Assembly (NCBI RefSeq): GCF_036324505.1
Contig: NC_086356.1
Location: 15,423,244-15,487,243 of the forward strand
Length of the DNA: 64,000 nt
From: Eleginops maclovinus
Lineage: Eukaryota; Chordata; Actinopteri; Perciformes; Eleginopidae
Direction of reading: 5' to 3'
The position numbers and the translations under genes are program-made. Positions 37,027 to 48,800 of this stretch are shown here, piece after piece. Below the pieces are notes generated by a model. It worked only from the letters and a program-made list of their open reading frames with translations, made no database searches and was not told the DNA's origin. Numbering within the stretch: position 1 is the first letter of the stretch; each line of letters opens with the position of its first letter.

Positions 37027-39420
37027 TTTGGGGTGGACCGCGTTAAAACCCGTCTCAAGTTCACATCCCAATCAGAAGGGATCTGACTCATGAGCCTCTA
37101 TCTCTGCACTGCAGGCTCCAGGACCGCTGCCCCTTGTCCTGTATCGACACCCCCATCCCTTTCTCTCTGAGGGTTCGAGGTGTCACACCATGCTGTGGTG
37201 ATTCTCAAATGTAAAGCAGTGGTTGTACAGAGAAAAGATTTCAGGGTTTTTCTTTTCTTTTCTTTTTTTAGTTCTCAGAGACTCCTGTGTTCACCTTGTC
37301 AGATTTTGATGGGTGATGTTTTGTCCTCTGACATTCAGAGTGAAAAGATATGTGATATATTGATCAAGACAGTCGAAATCTAGAGGGGATGTTGACCTGT
37401 GGCTGTTAAGTTATCCTCTCCTACATGCTATGAGATGTTCAGCCTGTACTACCTTGTATGAAGCAAAGACTTTTTTCTTGGTTCAGACCAAAGGTGGATG
37501 AGACAAAGAACCCTATGTCTGTGAAAGTCTGAAGGCTTCAGACTTTCATTAAAAAGGGCATTTAAAGCTAAACTACAATCCCATTTTAATATATTATTAA
37601 AACAATGTATCGCTCCTCAGACATCATTCAGCACTAATCCAGGGAAAAATTAGTCTGATAGAAAAAGTGGTGTAGGACATTATTCCAGCTAAACACAGGA
37701 AGCCTGATATCTGCGGGTAGTTTTCTGATTATCCGTGTCCATTACAGCCTGGAGTTTTCCAAATATGTATGTCTTTGTATCATTACATCAAGCTTCGGCA
37801 GTCAAGCACCTTTACAAAGCACTAACACGTCAAACTTTGATTTGTAAAAGACTTGGTTATTTTAGTGTCAGCTTCTTTGTTGGTTTCTTTTTATAGTACA
37901 TGAAGGTGAAATGAGAGAAATGAAATGATTCCCAAAGATAATATTAAAACGTTGTTTTGTCTTATCAGGAAAACGGGGCTTTCTTTTTGGACAGCTGCTA
38001 TCAACAGTGTTTTCATTTAGCATTTATAAGCAGAATTCAGACAGTTTGTTAATTGTTTACAACACACTGTATTGTAGTTATAAGGACTTTAACTTCTCCT
38101 TCAAAGACATGCTTCATACTACAGGAACTTTGTGCCATTCATTGTCTGTTTAAACAGCAGGAGGAGTTAAAACGATTGAAAGTAGTGTTTATAAATGCAT
38201 ATCTGATCACAACTACAAATATTTTGCAAACCATTTATTAAATGTTTATATACTGCGTATACATGTTGATAGGAGAAATAACTGCTGTTCTATTTAAGCA
38301 GTAAATCATTTATTCTCCCTTCTACCCAGTCTGTTAAAAACTTTTCTTTGTAGTTTGTGTTGCGGGTTAAAACCACCTTTGGTCTTTGCCTTGCCTTATG
38401 TCTGAGGGGAAAAAATGGTGTGATGTCAGTAATACCTTGCTGTACTAACTCTTATTCAAATGACAAGAAACATGTTAACAGCAACAATTGCATACATTAA
38501 AGCAGCTGAGGAATTGTGAGCAATGTGAAATCCTTGAAGAGAATCAAGTGCTCTACTTCAGATGTAATATTTATTTTGTTCCTTTTTCTAAAGAATTCTG
38601 CTCAGGGTTTAAACTCGTACAAAGACCCTCTTTGAAAAAAATAAATAACGAAGAAACATCTTTAATAAAGAATCTGAAATGCATGATCTTAGCTCACAGT
38701 GCTCCACCTCTACTCTGTAATGCTGCTCTGTGGTGGCTGTATTTACAGCTCATTTTCTCAGTACATGTTTCTAACACATCTCTCTGAAGCTGAGCTGTTA
38801 AGGAAACGGATGACTGCTTTTGTTGAAAAGTAACCCTCCTCTTTTGCCTCTCAGTCCTATATTACATTTTGTTAAAACTGCACTGGAAAGGACCGACATA
38901 AGTCTGGATACACAAACTGTCCTAAATGCTGATAATTATACAAAACGGATGTGTTTTCTATCACCATGTGCTCGGACACATCGTTAACCTGCACATTAGT
39001 TAATGTTAACTGTACTCTCTTTTCACAATTGAAGCATTTAGAAACAAGTGTAATAGGAAAGAAGAAGTGTTTGTATCATACCCATTTGCATTTTGTACAC
39101 TTTATAAAAGGATAAACACAGATTCCTGACCGACAGAAATGGGAGAGACAATTGAAAATCTTGAATTGGAAGTATTATAACTTGAATAATTACCATATAT
39201 AAGCCAACAAATTGTTTTTATTTTGTCTTTCTGAGTTATATACACGGACTGCTGACTCCGGAACATAGTTTTTGGATGCCGTAATGGCAGAATGCTTCCT
39301 TTTTAAAGTTTAAACACTTCATCATTGCACGAGTTGCACTAGTAACGGAGTTGTACAAAATTCAACATTACCTGAATGAGTGTGATGCTCAATAAAGCTT
39401 GGTATACTTCTACTTAATAG
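37027..39420 (+). other. sbno1: sbno1 3' UTR
   Basis: Runs from the TAG at 37024-37026 to a well-formed AATAAA at 39391-39396 (ctcAATAAAgcttgg), about 2.4 kb. No competing gene features lie within it. Short frames such as 38488-38787 have no family support. Confidence 0.6.
39391..39396 (+). terminator. Likely sbno1 poly(A) signal
   Basis: AATAAA in the context tgctcAATAAAgcttggtat, followed by T-rich sequence. It is the last good signal before the cdk2ap1 promoter. Confidence 0.5.
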
Positions 39421-40690
39421 TACTGCTGATTATTTAATGTAATTATATTGGGATCCAAAATGTCAACTTATATGTCTCATTATTCTGATTTCATCCTTGA
39501 GCAAATTTGTATTTGTTCTACATTTATTTTCACACTGCAAATTTTGATAAATACAAAAATAATTTTAAAAAAACGTGATGTATAATTATATCACCTAGCA
39601 GTATATAAAATAGTTAAATTTACTTCACCTTTACATGTTACAGCATTAAGGCGATGAACTTATAAAGACAATTATTTAAAATGTGGTCATCTGAAAAAGG
39701 CCATTTTGCTTATTCAATATTTTTACTTTAGTATTTAATTTGGATGATGAAACACATTTAATTGTAAGTCAATAAATTATTATCATAGTTATTTTAAAGA
39801 CTTAAAAACTTATAATGAATATCAGGCCAAAACATATTAGTGTATGATCATCAAGCAACATGCTCAATGGGGAACAACACTGCAAACATCCACCTTAAAT
39901 GTAAATCTTTTGTGTAAAAAATACCCTAAAAGTGTAAATTGGTCATATTTTATGTCAGGTTTATTTGACTTTAGGGGCTGTAGGGAAAGTACTAACCCCT
40001 CACTCACTATTATCTATTCATTTGTTAGGGGCCATCCCACTGCTTCCCTGGGGTCAGAGGTCATGACTCTGGGCCAGGATTGGGCCAAACCTTGTGCTGG
40101 TGTGTCCAACCATGTGGTCAGAAGAGCCTGGTGGGACAAACTACTGAGGCATCTGTGTGCAAGAAGAGAGGATACACAGCTACATGCCTTCAAAATATGA
40201 GTGGATCCTTCATAAACTGTTAATTCGTCTTTTAATTTTGGTTAATGTAAAAGCTCTACAGATTCACTTATATACGAAACAATGGATGCGCCCCCACAGA
40301 CAAAGACAGGTATCTGCAAACAAGCTCGTTTTCTCATTTGAGAGGAAAAGTGGTGATATATACCTTCAACAAAAAGCGTTTACTCTCATAACTAATCTGC
40401 ATAAATGTTAAATTGAACCTTAAATTTAATAAACATGTACGAAGTTAGTTATCTTGCATTTAAACATTGGGGTTTGTCTCTAAATGTGGTGTAAAATTCA
40501 AAAGAACACTTCAAATGTATAGGAAAAAGTCCAGACATACTTAACATATCACCTGTTTAAACATCCCTTAATTTAATAAAGTATTTTAAAAGTGTATTTT
40601 AAAGTAGACTTCCCGATTGATGTTGAGTAAAACGTGCTAAATGTGTGTGAAACCGCGGCTGAAATCCTTCGCTTTATCGTCGAAATCACA
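39421..40690. other. sbno1-cdk2ap1 intergenic spacer
   Basis: AT-rich with a slightly GC-richer patch at 40030-40180. The 118-codon frame there has no recognisable family and no splice partners. Nothing else is seen. Confidence 0.6.
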
Positions 40691-41100
40691 ATTTAACCGT
40701 TTTTTTTGGTAACCCGCAATGGATAGTAGCAGTGTTAGAAAGCATAGTGGGTGTCAATATAAAGTGACGGCCATATTTGCCGGTGCCGCTGTTGTAAACA
40801 AAAAGTGAGAGACAGACGCTTCACTGAATTTCGGGTCATTTTTATTTCTTTAATTTACAATGTCTTTGGGAATGTCTTATAAACCCAATGTCCATCAGCA
40901 CATTCCGGGAACTTCTGGGAACCAGGGTAAGGAGAAAAAATGGCGGAAAATCAAAGTATCCGTCCGTTAAATCGAGTGTTAAATTCAGGGTCTCGGAGAA
41001 TACCTGGAGAAAGACCGTGTCTGTAGTTTTTGTCCAGTTATATATATAGGGTCAGATCCTGGGAGCTAGGCTAATTCATATCCGCCATTATTACTAATGT
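40691..41100 (+). promoter_or_regulatory. cdk2ap1: cdk2ap1 promoter region, 5' UTR and flanking YY1 motifs
   Basis: The 5' UTR lies between about 40720 and 40859. YY1-type ATGGCGG motifs occur just after the first donor at 40937-40947 (plus) and on the minus strand at 41092-41081; a weaker AAATATGGCCG lies upstream on the minus strand near 40765-40775. No TATA box sits at a plausible distance upstream. Confidence 0.45.
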
Positions 41101-43265
41101 AAAAGAGCGCCATCCGTGCTATCAGCCGCTGAGAAAGACGGTTAACGTGAGAAACGACAAGGCGACGGTTCCTAAAATGCCGTTAACCGTCGTCCGGGGT
41201 CCGGGTCCCGCCGGGTGGGTGCCGTTTCACGGTGACAAAAATGTATCACTTGTGTCTTCTTGAGCCAGCCTTGTTCCGTTTCCTCCATGATGCTCCTCGG
41301 TCGGAGCTGCTGATTGATCTGCCTCTGAATTTTTTTATGACTCTTCGAGGACATCTCGCGTTGGAGGCAGATTATTGCAGCCGAACAAAGCAGCAGGGGA
41401 GCGGCAAGGGTTGAGGACAAAAGCATGCCTAGGCTCTGTGGTGGAATTAAGAATGTAGATGTGTTTTTTACGATTTAATGCATATGATACTAAAGTTCAT
41501 AATGAGAACTTTTACCTTTTGTACTTGTAATGCTATTACTTTTTTACTTTTACTTAAGAGTTTGAATGCAAGACTTTTACTGGTAACAATGTATGTTTAC
41601 AATGTAGTATAGTAGGCTACTTTCACATAACTATTGAAATACTTCCTCCACCACGGCTTACATGTGTCCTGTCTTTGTAACATTGTTATACATTTAACTT
41701 TTTGATTAATATACATTTTATTATCAATGCAGAAACATGTTATTTTAGGCCCACAAAAATAAATTACACAAAACAAACTAAACGACCGTACTTCTGTTTT
41801 TGGTCAAATGTAAAGGATGTTTTTCATTATTTTCTGAAATACTTTGACCTTACACAACAATGAAAACAATATATGCTGTACATCTTAAACGCTTCCCTTT
41901 TGTGATTTTTGAACAGTTGGAAGCCTCCAGTCTGCCTCAGCAGCTAACCTGGCCACGTTGCAGTCCTACAGGCCGCTTCTGAGCGATTATGGACCTCCAT
42001 CTCTGGGATTCTCACAGGTAAACTGCTGGTCTGATGTGCTCTGACATTGCATCTGATTCTATATGCTATTAAAATGAATTTCTTGAACTTCCATTAGCCG
42101 AGGATGTAAAAGGAAGATGGTAATGGTCAATGGTAGACTAGTACTTTACACAACTAGATAACTGATCTTGATGTGTACAATTTACGTGTTACACTTTTAA
42201 ATAGTTTGTCAACAGATCAAAAGTGTCTTTAAAAAAGAGTGCTTTTTCTGTAAAGCCTTACATTTTGTGTAACTTATTTGTGTTCTTTCCTACATTTCGC
42301 ATACTGAAATCGATGGGAAATGTGTTGAACCTGGCTTATCTTGTTCTGTTTCCTCTAACCTCAGGGCTCCAGTGGCAGCCAAGTGCCTCAAAACAAATAT
42401 GCAGAGCTGCTGGCCATCATCGAAGAGCTTGGGAAGGAAATCAGGCCCACATATGCTGGAAGCAAGAGTGCAATGGAGAGACTGAAAAGAGGTAATTGTT
42501 AACTTTGACGCTTAAATAAGTATTCTTACATTTTCAAAATACTTCTGCTGAACTTGAGTATTTGTATTAATGGAACTTTCAACTTCTAATAGTGAAATAT
42601 TGTACTTTTTACTCCACTTGAGGGATTTAGTTACTTTCAGATTACAGTTTTCCATTCCATGAAAACCATGTATGTCTAGATACGATGATTTTGAATGATA
42701 AAATATAGTGTTTCTTTATGGGTTAAGATCATACTTCTAATTATAAGCTAAACAAACAATTATAAAACCCTTAATTCAGCTGGATTGTTTTCTCTTCAAC
42801 TGATAAACTAATTGGTCAAAATGATTTAGTTAACAGTTAATTATTAACATCTCCAATATATGGGTTCTCACAGGACAGCAATGCTTCAAATAATGAGGAT
42901 GCGTTTTAATGTAATGCATTGCTGTGGATTAAACTAATCAACAGTACATAAAGAAAATAACCTTAGCACAACCTTTAACATCTATAGCAATAAAATGTAA
43001 CATGCATATTAATCCAAACCCATCATACATAATAGTAAAACACTGATAGGGAACATTTTACTCTCCAATGACTACTCCTTATTATCATACATTACCTACA
43101 TTTTACTGATCATGCCACAATTCCAATGACTAAAAAGTGCAAAACCTACAGTATAATACAGTTTCTTCATCTAAGTTGTATTCATCTTTTTTCTAAGGAA
43201 TAATCCATGCCAGAGGATTGGTGCGTGAATGTTTGGCAGAGACGGAGAGAAACGCCAGGTCCTAG
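40860..43265 (+). CDS. cdk2ap1: Cyclin-dependent kinase 2-associated protein 1 (DOC1), 4 coding exons
   Basis: Exons: 40860-40926, 41917-42017, 42365-42491, 43198-43265; 120 residues (human 115). Exons 2-3 encode [17 protein letters not shown] and [20 protein letters not shown], almost identical to human. The C terminus [11 protein letters not shown] keeps the TER motif (114-116) reported to bind CDK2. The family restrains CDK2/S-phase entry and is a small NuRD subunit. Two in-frame ATGs exist: 40860 adds Met-Ser-Leu-Gly ahead of 40872, and the second (MSYKPN) matches the human start, so the protein may be 116 residues. Exon 1 is the least conserved part. Confidence 0.95.
41495..41657. repeat. 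CAGTGGTGG-family hAT-like repeat, short copy
   Basis: Text such as tacttttacttaagag, gcaagacttttactgg and aatacttcctccaccacgg is the right-hand end of the family (minus orientation), in cdk2ap1 intron 1. Confidence 0.6.
42530..42850. repeat. CAGTGGTGG-family hAT-like repeat, degenerate
   Basis: gaacttgagtatttgtatta, gtactttttactccacttg and agttactttcagattacag match the left-hand body of the family. It begins about 40 bases after cdk2ap1 exon 3, inside intron 3. Confidence 0.5.
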
Positions 43266-43830
43266 CTACCAACACACATTCCTCCCTGCAAGAAGAACTA
43301 ACAGAGTGCGTCTCATGAAATAAAAAATAAAAAACTTGCATGGCACTTCCTTGGAGAAGAGGAAGTAAATGAAGAAAGGATGGGAAAAGCAAGCTCCTTG
43401 AGAGGAAAAAAAAATACAATAACACAGTTCATGACTCCGGAGGGTTCTGGAGGATCATTTAAATCATGTGTGCGTTACTGGAATTCATTGATATGTGTTT
43501 TTATCCCCCACTTTTGGGATCTTAGTTTTGACTTCATATTTAAAACGTTGATTTGTGCATGTGAACGGGCCCAGGGGTTAATTGTAGACAGCGCATGGCT
43601 TGTACAGGGGTAGATGGAAAGACTTGTTTTTGATAGTATTTTGGTCTGTTTTTCAGACCCTTATAACACACACGACTGTGAGTGAGTGAAGGGCAGAGAT
43701 GTGCCAGATGCATCTGTTCATTCGTGTTGAGGTTGGTTTTGGTATTACAAAAAAGGAAAATGCTGTTACTTGCATCTTTGTATGTATTTATTACTCAGTG
43801 TAATAAATTGTATTTTCAATATAGTTTTCA
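43266..43830 (+). other. cdk2ap1: cdk2ap1 3' UTR with poly(A) signal
   Basis: From the TAG at 43263-43265 to AATAAA at 43802-43807, followed by T-rich sequence. No competing features. Confidence 0.5.
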
Positions 43831-44134
43831 TTGTATGATTCAGTGCATTTTAGACACTCGTCACCCAGTCTTGATGATCTACCCAACTTTTTATTATAGT
43901 GGTCGAGAAAGAGGACTTTTTCATGCGGATATGCTTCATGGGACTTATTTCTTAATCAAGATACTGACCTTCTATTGGTCTCAATGTTCAGGCCAGCTTC
44001 TTACTAGTAGCTTGATGCCATTGTTGTGTGTAAATGTACGACTTACAGGTAACTGGATAAAAGCACTATATAGAAGCAGTTAATTTCATTATTTTTTCAA
44101 ACTGGCAATTTAAAGACACAACTGTTAACATATT

Positions 44135-44380
44135 AAGTCAAAGTCCACTTTATTTTCAAAATGTCCACGTGTTATACATACAGAAAATTGAAATACCGTT
44201 TCTTGCAGTCCCACAGTGCAAACATAAACATGAACATATAACATAAAAAGATAAGGGCCTAGAAAAAAAAGGGGGAGTAAGGGCCTAGATAAAGGGGTAT
44301 ACAAAAAACTAAGTAATATATATAACTGTAATATAAAACTGTTGACAGATGGGCAAAGAAACATATTTCTAAGGATGAAA
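44135..44380 (-). repeat. Possible LINE-type retrotransposon 3' fragment
   Basis: aagtccactttattttcaaa, then attgaaataccgtttcttgc, then cagtcccacagtgcaaacat and ataagggcctagaaaaaaaa resemble, on the minus strand, the AATAAA-containing tails of fish non-LTR elements. There is no reverse transcriptase here. Family assignment is from memory and uncertain. Confidence 0.35.
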
Positions 44381-44675
44381 GTACCACAGGTTATCTTACA
44401 AAATCAAATTCTATCAATTTAATTAGTATACAATAATGATATTCAATTTAGTGTATAAAAAAAAAAAATCTAAAACCGTGAGCTTACCAGCATTACATGC
44501 ATCATAAAAATATAATGGGTCAAAAAGGTTGAATACTTTTCTCTGATTTATGAAAGGGAACTATTCAAGTAGAATTAGCTCAGAATTATAAAAAAATAAA
44601 ACAATATAAACTGTGACAGTAGGTTTTCGTCTGTTAGCTTTTGTCCCAACATGTGTACACCTCTTACCCCCAAAC

Positions 44676-44800
44676 AGCCAATAGAAACACAGAATGAGAG
44701 TGAAGACCAATCACGGCTCTGTCATTTTGATTACGGATTGGCCAATGGCGTTGCAGGCTGTGAACGTTACAGCAGCCACAGATCACTGCAGTGCAGTAGC
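44676..44800 (+). promoter_or_regulatory. mphosph9: mphosph9 promoter with CCAAT (NF-Y) array
   Basis: CCAAT at 44678-44682 and 44707-44711, inverted ATTGG at 44737-44741 and a directly abutting CCAAT at 44742-44746. The about 30-bp spacing is typical of NF-Y promoters of G2/M genes, which fits an M-phase phosphoprotein. No TATA box. A minus-strand YY1-like ATAATGGCGC lies just past exon 1 (44910-44901). Confidence 0.65.
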
Positions 44801-44843
44801 CAACCAGCAACCAGCTAGCAGTCTCGTCTACTCACACAGAAAA

Positions 44844-45858
44844 ATGGATGAAACGATGATACAAGTCAACGGGTAACGTTAACTACTATTTTATCCATCT
44901 GCGCCATTATTTCTTCTATAAAACAGTGTTTCGTATTTCGGTTTGTGTGTGTTATAATGCTACTGGCTCTGTCCGGCTTGCCTACGCTGTGCTTACAAAC
45001 CTGTAATAAACCAACTTAGCTAAACTTAGCTAGCTAGCTAGCTAACCACTTGCCTGTCAGTGATAGGTAGTTGAGGTAGTTGTAGTTAGCATGTTTGCTA
45101 GATAATTCACCCAACCTCCTCCGGAGTTGACAGGCAACTTTAACAGGCTGCAACATCGGTGCTTGCTGGTTGACACCGTAGCTAAGGAAGCTAATGTAGC
45201 TGGCATTGTTTAATTGTTTAAACCTGCTGCTGCATGACTAATTATAGCTGTCTGTCTGTGTCTTGTTGACGCTGTTGATGGTGCTAAATTCAATTAAACA
45301 TGGCCAGTCCAGACAGGCTGCAAGACACACAGGAAGAACAGGTCATGTTAGACAGAGAAGAATCGTAGATGCTAATGTAAATCAATTACACATCGTTTGT
45401 ATTTTTGTTAAGGTTTTGTTAGTTTCATGTTGACATCAGATGTATAGTTAGAAAGTTGACATGGATTGAGTGCTTATACTAAGCTATAATAGATGTGTTA
45501 TAAACAGCTGCTTGTTGTTACAGTTCTATTAGATAAGATTATTATTACATATTGCATTTTTTTTTTTGTTGTGTTTTTTCTGCTTTGTTTTATTTTGTAA
45601 ACAATCAAAATCAAGTAGATACAACAAAACCGTCATTGCACATAGTACAGGCATTGAAACACATATACACAGTTTAGGTTATGGATCGTTTACACTAGTA
45701 ATGGAATAATTATTTATTCTCTATGGATGTCTACACGTGTATATACTAGTGCAAGCAAACAGGTGTGGACATTTCAACATCACATGTCTGACTGATTCTT
45801 GTTTCCCCCTCTTTTGGTTTCCAGCTGTCAGACTGACCCCCTCTGCATGGGCCCATAA
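44844..45858 (+). other. mphosph9: mphosph9 5' UTR exon pair with a spliced upstream ORF
   Basis: Exon 1 ends at AACGG|GTAACG (after 44872) and exon 2 starts at 45825 (ttccag|CTGTCAG). An ATG at 44844 reads through the junction for 20 codons and stops at TAA 45856-45858, two bases before the main ATG at 45861. Such a close upstream frame would tend to limit translation of the main frame. It depends on the transcription start lying before 44844. Confidence 0.45.
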
Positions 45859-45860
45859 TC

Positions 45861-48800
45861 ATGTCCACAGATGACAGTATCTCTGAGGATGCGTCCAGCT
45901 CAGGGGCTTTGAGCCATTGCCATGCCAGTGCTGATGGGGATGTGGGTAAGGAGAGTGAGACCTCTTTGGTGTCCTCTGAGGGAACATCAGCCTCTGGGCT
46001 GGCTGTCTCAGAGGACAGACACACAACCTCCCAAACAACAGGAGGCACTGTGGCAAGCAGACCCATGGACATCACACCAGCATGCAACAAGATCAGGTGC
46101 AGTAACTGTAAACATCTTACTGCCTCAAGTTTCTTTGTCCAGAGATGATATATGAAACAGTGGCTTGTATATGTCTTAGTAGCAGGGAATTTAAATGTAC
46201 TCTCTCATTTATATGATGATGAATGCAATTTCAATAATGTGAATATATATAAACCTGCACATATATTACTTAACTAAGAAGTATTTAATTTTCATAATAT
46301 AACTCTATTGCAGGAGTCTTTGTCTGAGCACAGAGGAAGCATTTGAACAGGGGAAGAGCCTCCCATTCATCAACCCAAGCTCCCTTGAGACCCTCAGGGC
46401 TTTGGTGCAGGAGATCCAAAGCAGTGGAGAAACTGATCCTGAGATCTGGAAGGATTGTGAGGTGGGAATGTGGAAATGAGAGTGCAAATGAACACTCATG
46501 ATGTGGCAAGAGAAGTTGGGGCTAGCTGCTGTGGCAGTTGTTGCTGTGCACTGCATTTGGCAGCTGGCAGCCTAATTTCTGAGCTGTCAGTTTTATTTTT
46601 GTGTGGATCACACCTGACAGTAGGAAAGACACACACAGCACACTGCAGCTGATCTTTTCAGACACAGGATGTGATGTGCACTGAAGAGATAACTGTGATG
46701 TGCTTCAACACAGAGAAATTTCACTGCATAGTTCATCAGCGTTTTAGTTTACATACCTGGGGGAAAAAACAGTATTTTTAAAAATGTTTTTTCCTAAATG
46801 CCTAGGGAGCTATTGTCTGATGTACGTGCAAGCTGTATGCAGAATAGTTTAGTTACAGAATTACATATTTTATGTTTTATGCTGATCACCTCTGCTCCTT
46901 GGGTTAATGGGTCTTGGCTTAATTAACATTGTTACTACTGGTTTAGTAAATGAATCTGTCAGCTGATATATTTGCTATGTATATACTAGGAAGGAAGTAG
47001 GCCAGGCACATGGTTCTGCATTGCAGGTCTGCATACATGTTCACACACACAGGCTACACCCATATGGTCCCTGCAGACTCGTGTGGCTATTCATACTACA
47101 CATGTGGACAAAGCAGCATATTGTATCTTACTACAGTTAAAATATACCCTCCAGACATATTTTAAGACAAAAACACTTGGAAATAAGATTTTAATAAGTT
47201 ATAATACCTCATTAAAGGTATTCAAATTACATCTCCAGCTTTTTTTTCCTAATTGAAAATCCATAATCTTTAAAAATGTGAATTTACTTCAAAACTGTAA
47301 CTGCAAGATGTGTCCTACTCCTCTGTAAAATCCATTCTTAGTGAATGTATGTGCATATACATATGTTTTAAAGACTTTGCATTACACTTCTGGTTGAATA
47401 CTAAGTAATCTAGTTAGATGCATCCTGGACAAAGTGTCCTTCAAAACTTGTAGTAATTTCAGAAATCCATGCTTTTCAGTTCACATCTTAAGCTCATATA
47501 TAAGGTTAGCTCAGTGAGAAAAAACTCTGCTCTTACATCCTTCTGCTCAGTGAAGGTCAAACATCCCAATGAAGTAACTGTATGTAAAACAATTTGTTAG
47601 ATTTAAACAATGATACAAAAAATGTAATGGATGTGCCACAACTGTTTTACAGTGGGTCCTGCTGTGAGAGATGATTCTACATGACATTTAATTAGCTTTT
47701 TTTCTACGACAGGGCCGATGGTTGCATCTGTTTCAGCTGGTTGAGAAGCAATACCAAGAGCAAATACTCGCTCAGCAAGAACAATACCAGTGCCAAATAC
47801 AGGTAGGCCTGCGTTAGTTACTATGGTGTCAAAATGTTTGTTCATGCAGTAAACAATGACTTTGTTTTTCCAGTTGATTCAAGATGAAATCAAAGCTCTG
47901 GTCCAGCTCCAGAACCGCCAGGCCAGCATCCAGCCACACACAGAGTTCTCTCTAACTCCGATGACCAAAACTACCCCAGACAAAAAGGGTTATATTTTCC
48001 CCCTCCTCTCCAGTGGCTGCACATTCTCCAAAAATGTGGCCAGTGACAATAACAGCCTGGCAGCCCCAGCCCTCACCCCTTTTAGCTCCCCCTCACCTCC
48101 ACTCCAGAGATCAGACACCGCCAACCAGGAGGGGGAGCGTGCGACCACAGTGCTCAGCAGCGGGTACGGGACTCTGTCTGCATGGGACACAGCTCTGGAA
48201 CATGCAGGGTCTCCTGGGGAAGATGAGGATGGTGTTCCAGGGAGGGACAAGCATCATTGGTCCTTTAACTTTAAGGAAGGCACAGAGACAATTTTGACTG
48301 GGGGCCAGCAGGATTTCTCTCATGGGATGGCTCTCGGAGAGGATGAAACGAATCCATTACTCTACCAGCAGAAAAACTCTGGGTAAGTTCAGGTTTTCTT
48401 TAGACAGACTAACCACAACTTCTTAGGACATCATATTTACAGACACTGAAAAGTCTTTAATAGCATTCACTTCAGTCTCTTAAACAAAAAGGCCTTTAAG
48501 GGTTTTGGAGGGTTGTTTTAAATATTTGTATCTAGTGCAACATTATCAATAATCTTAGTTTTAAAGTTTTGTATCTGTTTTTTTTGTAAGAAACGTCCTG
48601 AATAAATCCTAGCTATATCCTTTCTTTACCTGTACAGTATATAAGGACTTTGAATTGATTAAGATAAGATAATATAAGAAAAGATTAGCCTCTTTATATC
48701 CGTTAATGTTTGGCATTGGAGAGAATGCAGGTGACGAAGCATAACCCAGCCTCTCTATACGTATAGGATCAAACTAGTTAACATTCAGGAGCACACACAC

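Noticed and set aside
39844..40200. 118-codon + frame between sbno1 and cdk2ap1
   Set aside because: No recognised domain, no exon structure, lies in AT-rich spacer.
40937..41025. Short frame opening at the intronic ATGGCGG of cdk2ap1
   Set aside because: It could be an alternative first exon, but there is no donor in a usable phase and no family similarity.
41172..41426. Minus-strand 84-codon frame near the cdk2ap1 promoter
   Set aside because: CpG-rich promoter DNA often lacks stops; no family resemblance.
44125..44364. 79-codon minus-strand frame
   Set aside because: Lies in a probable retrotransposon tail and has no protein-family match.
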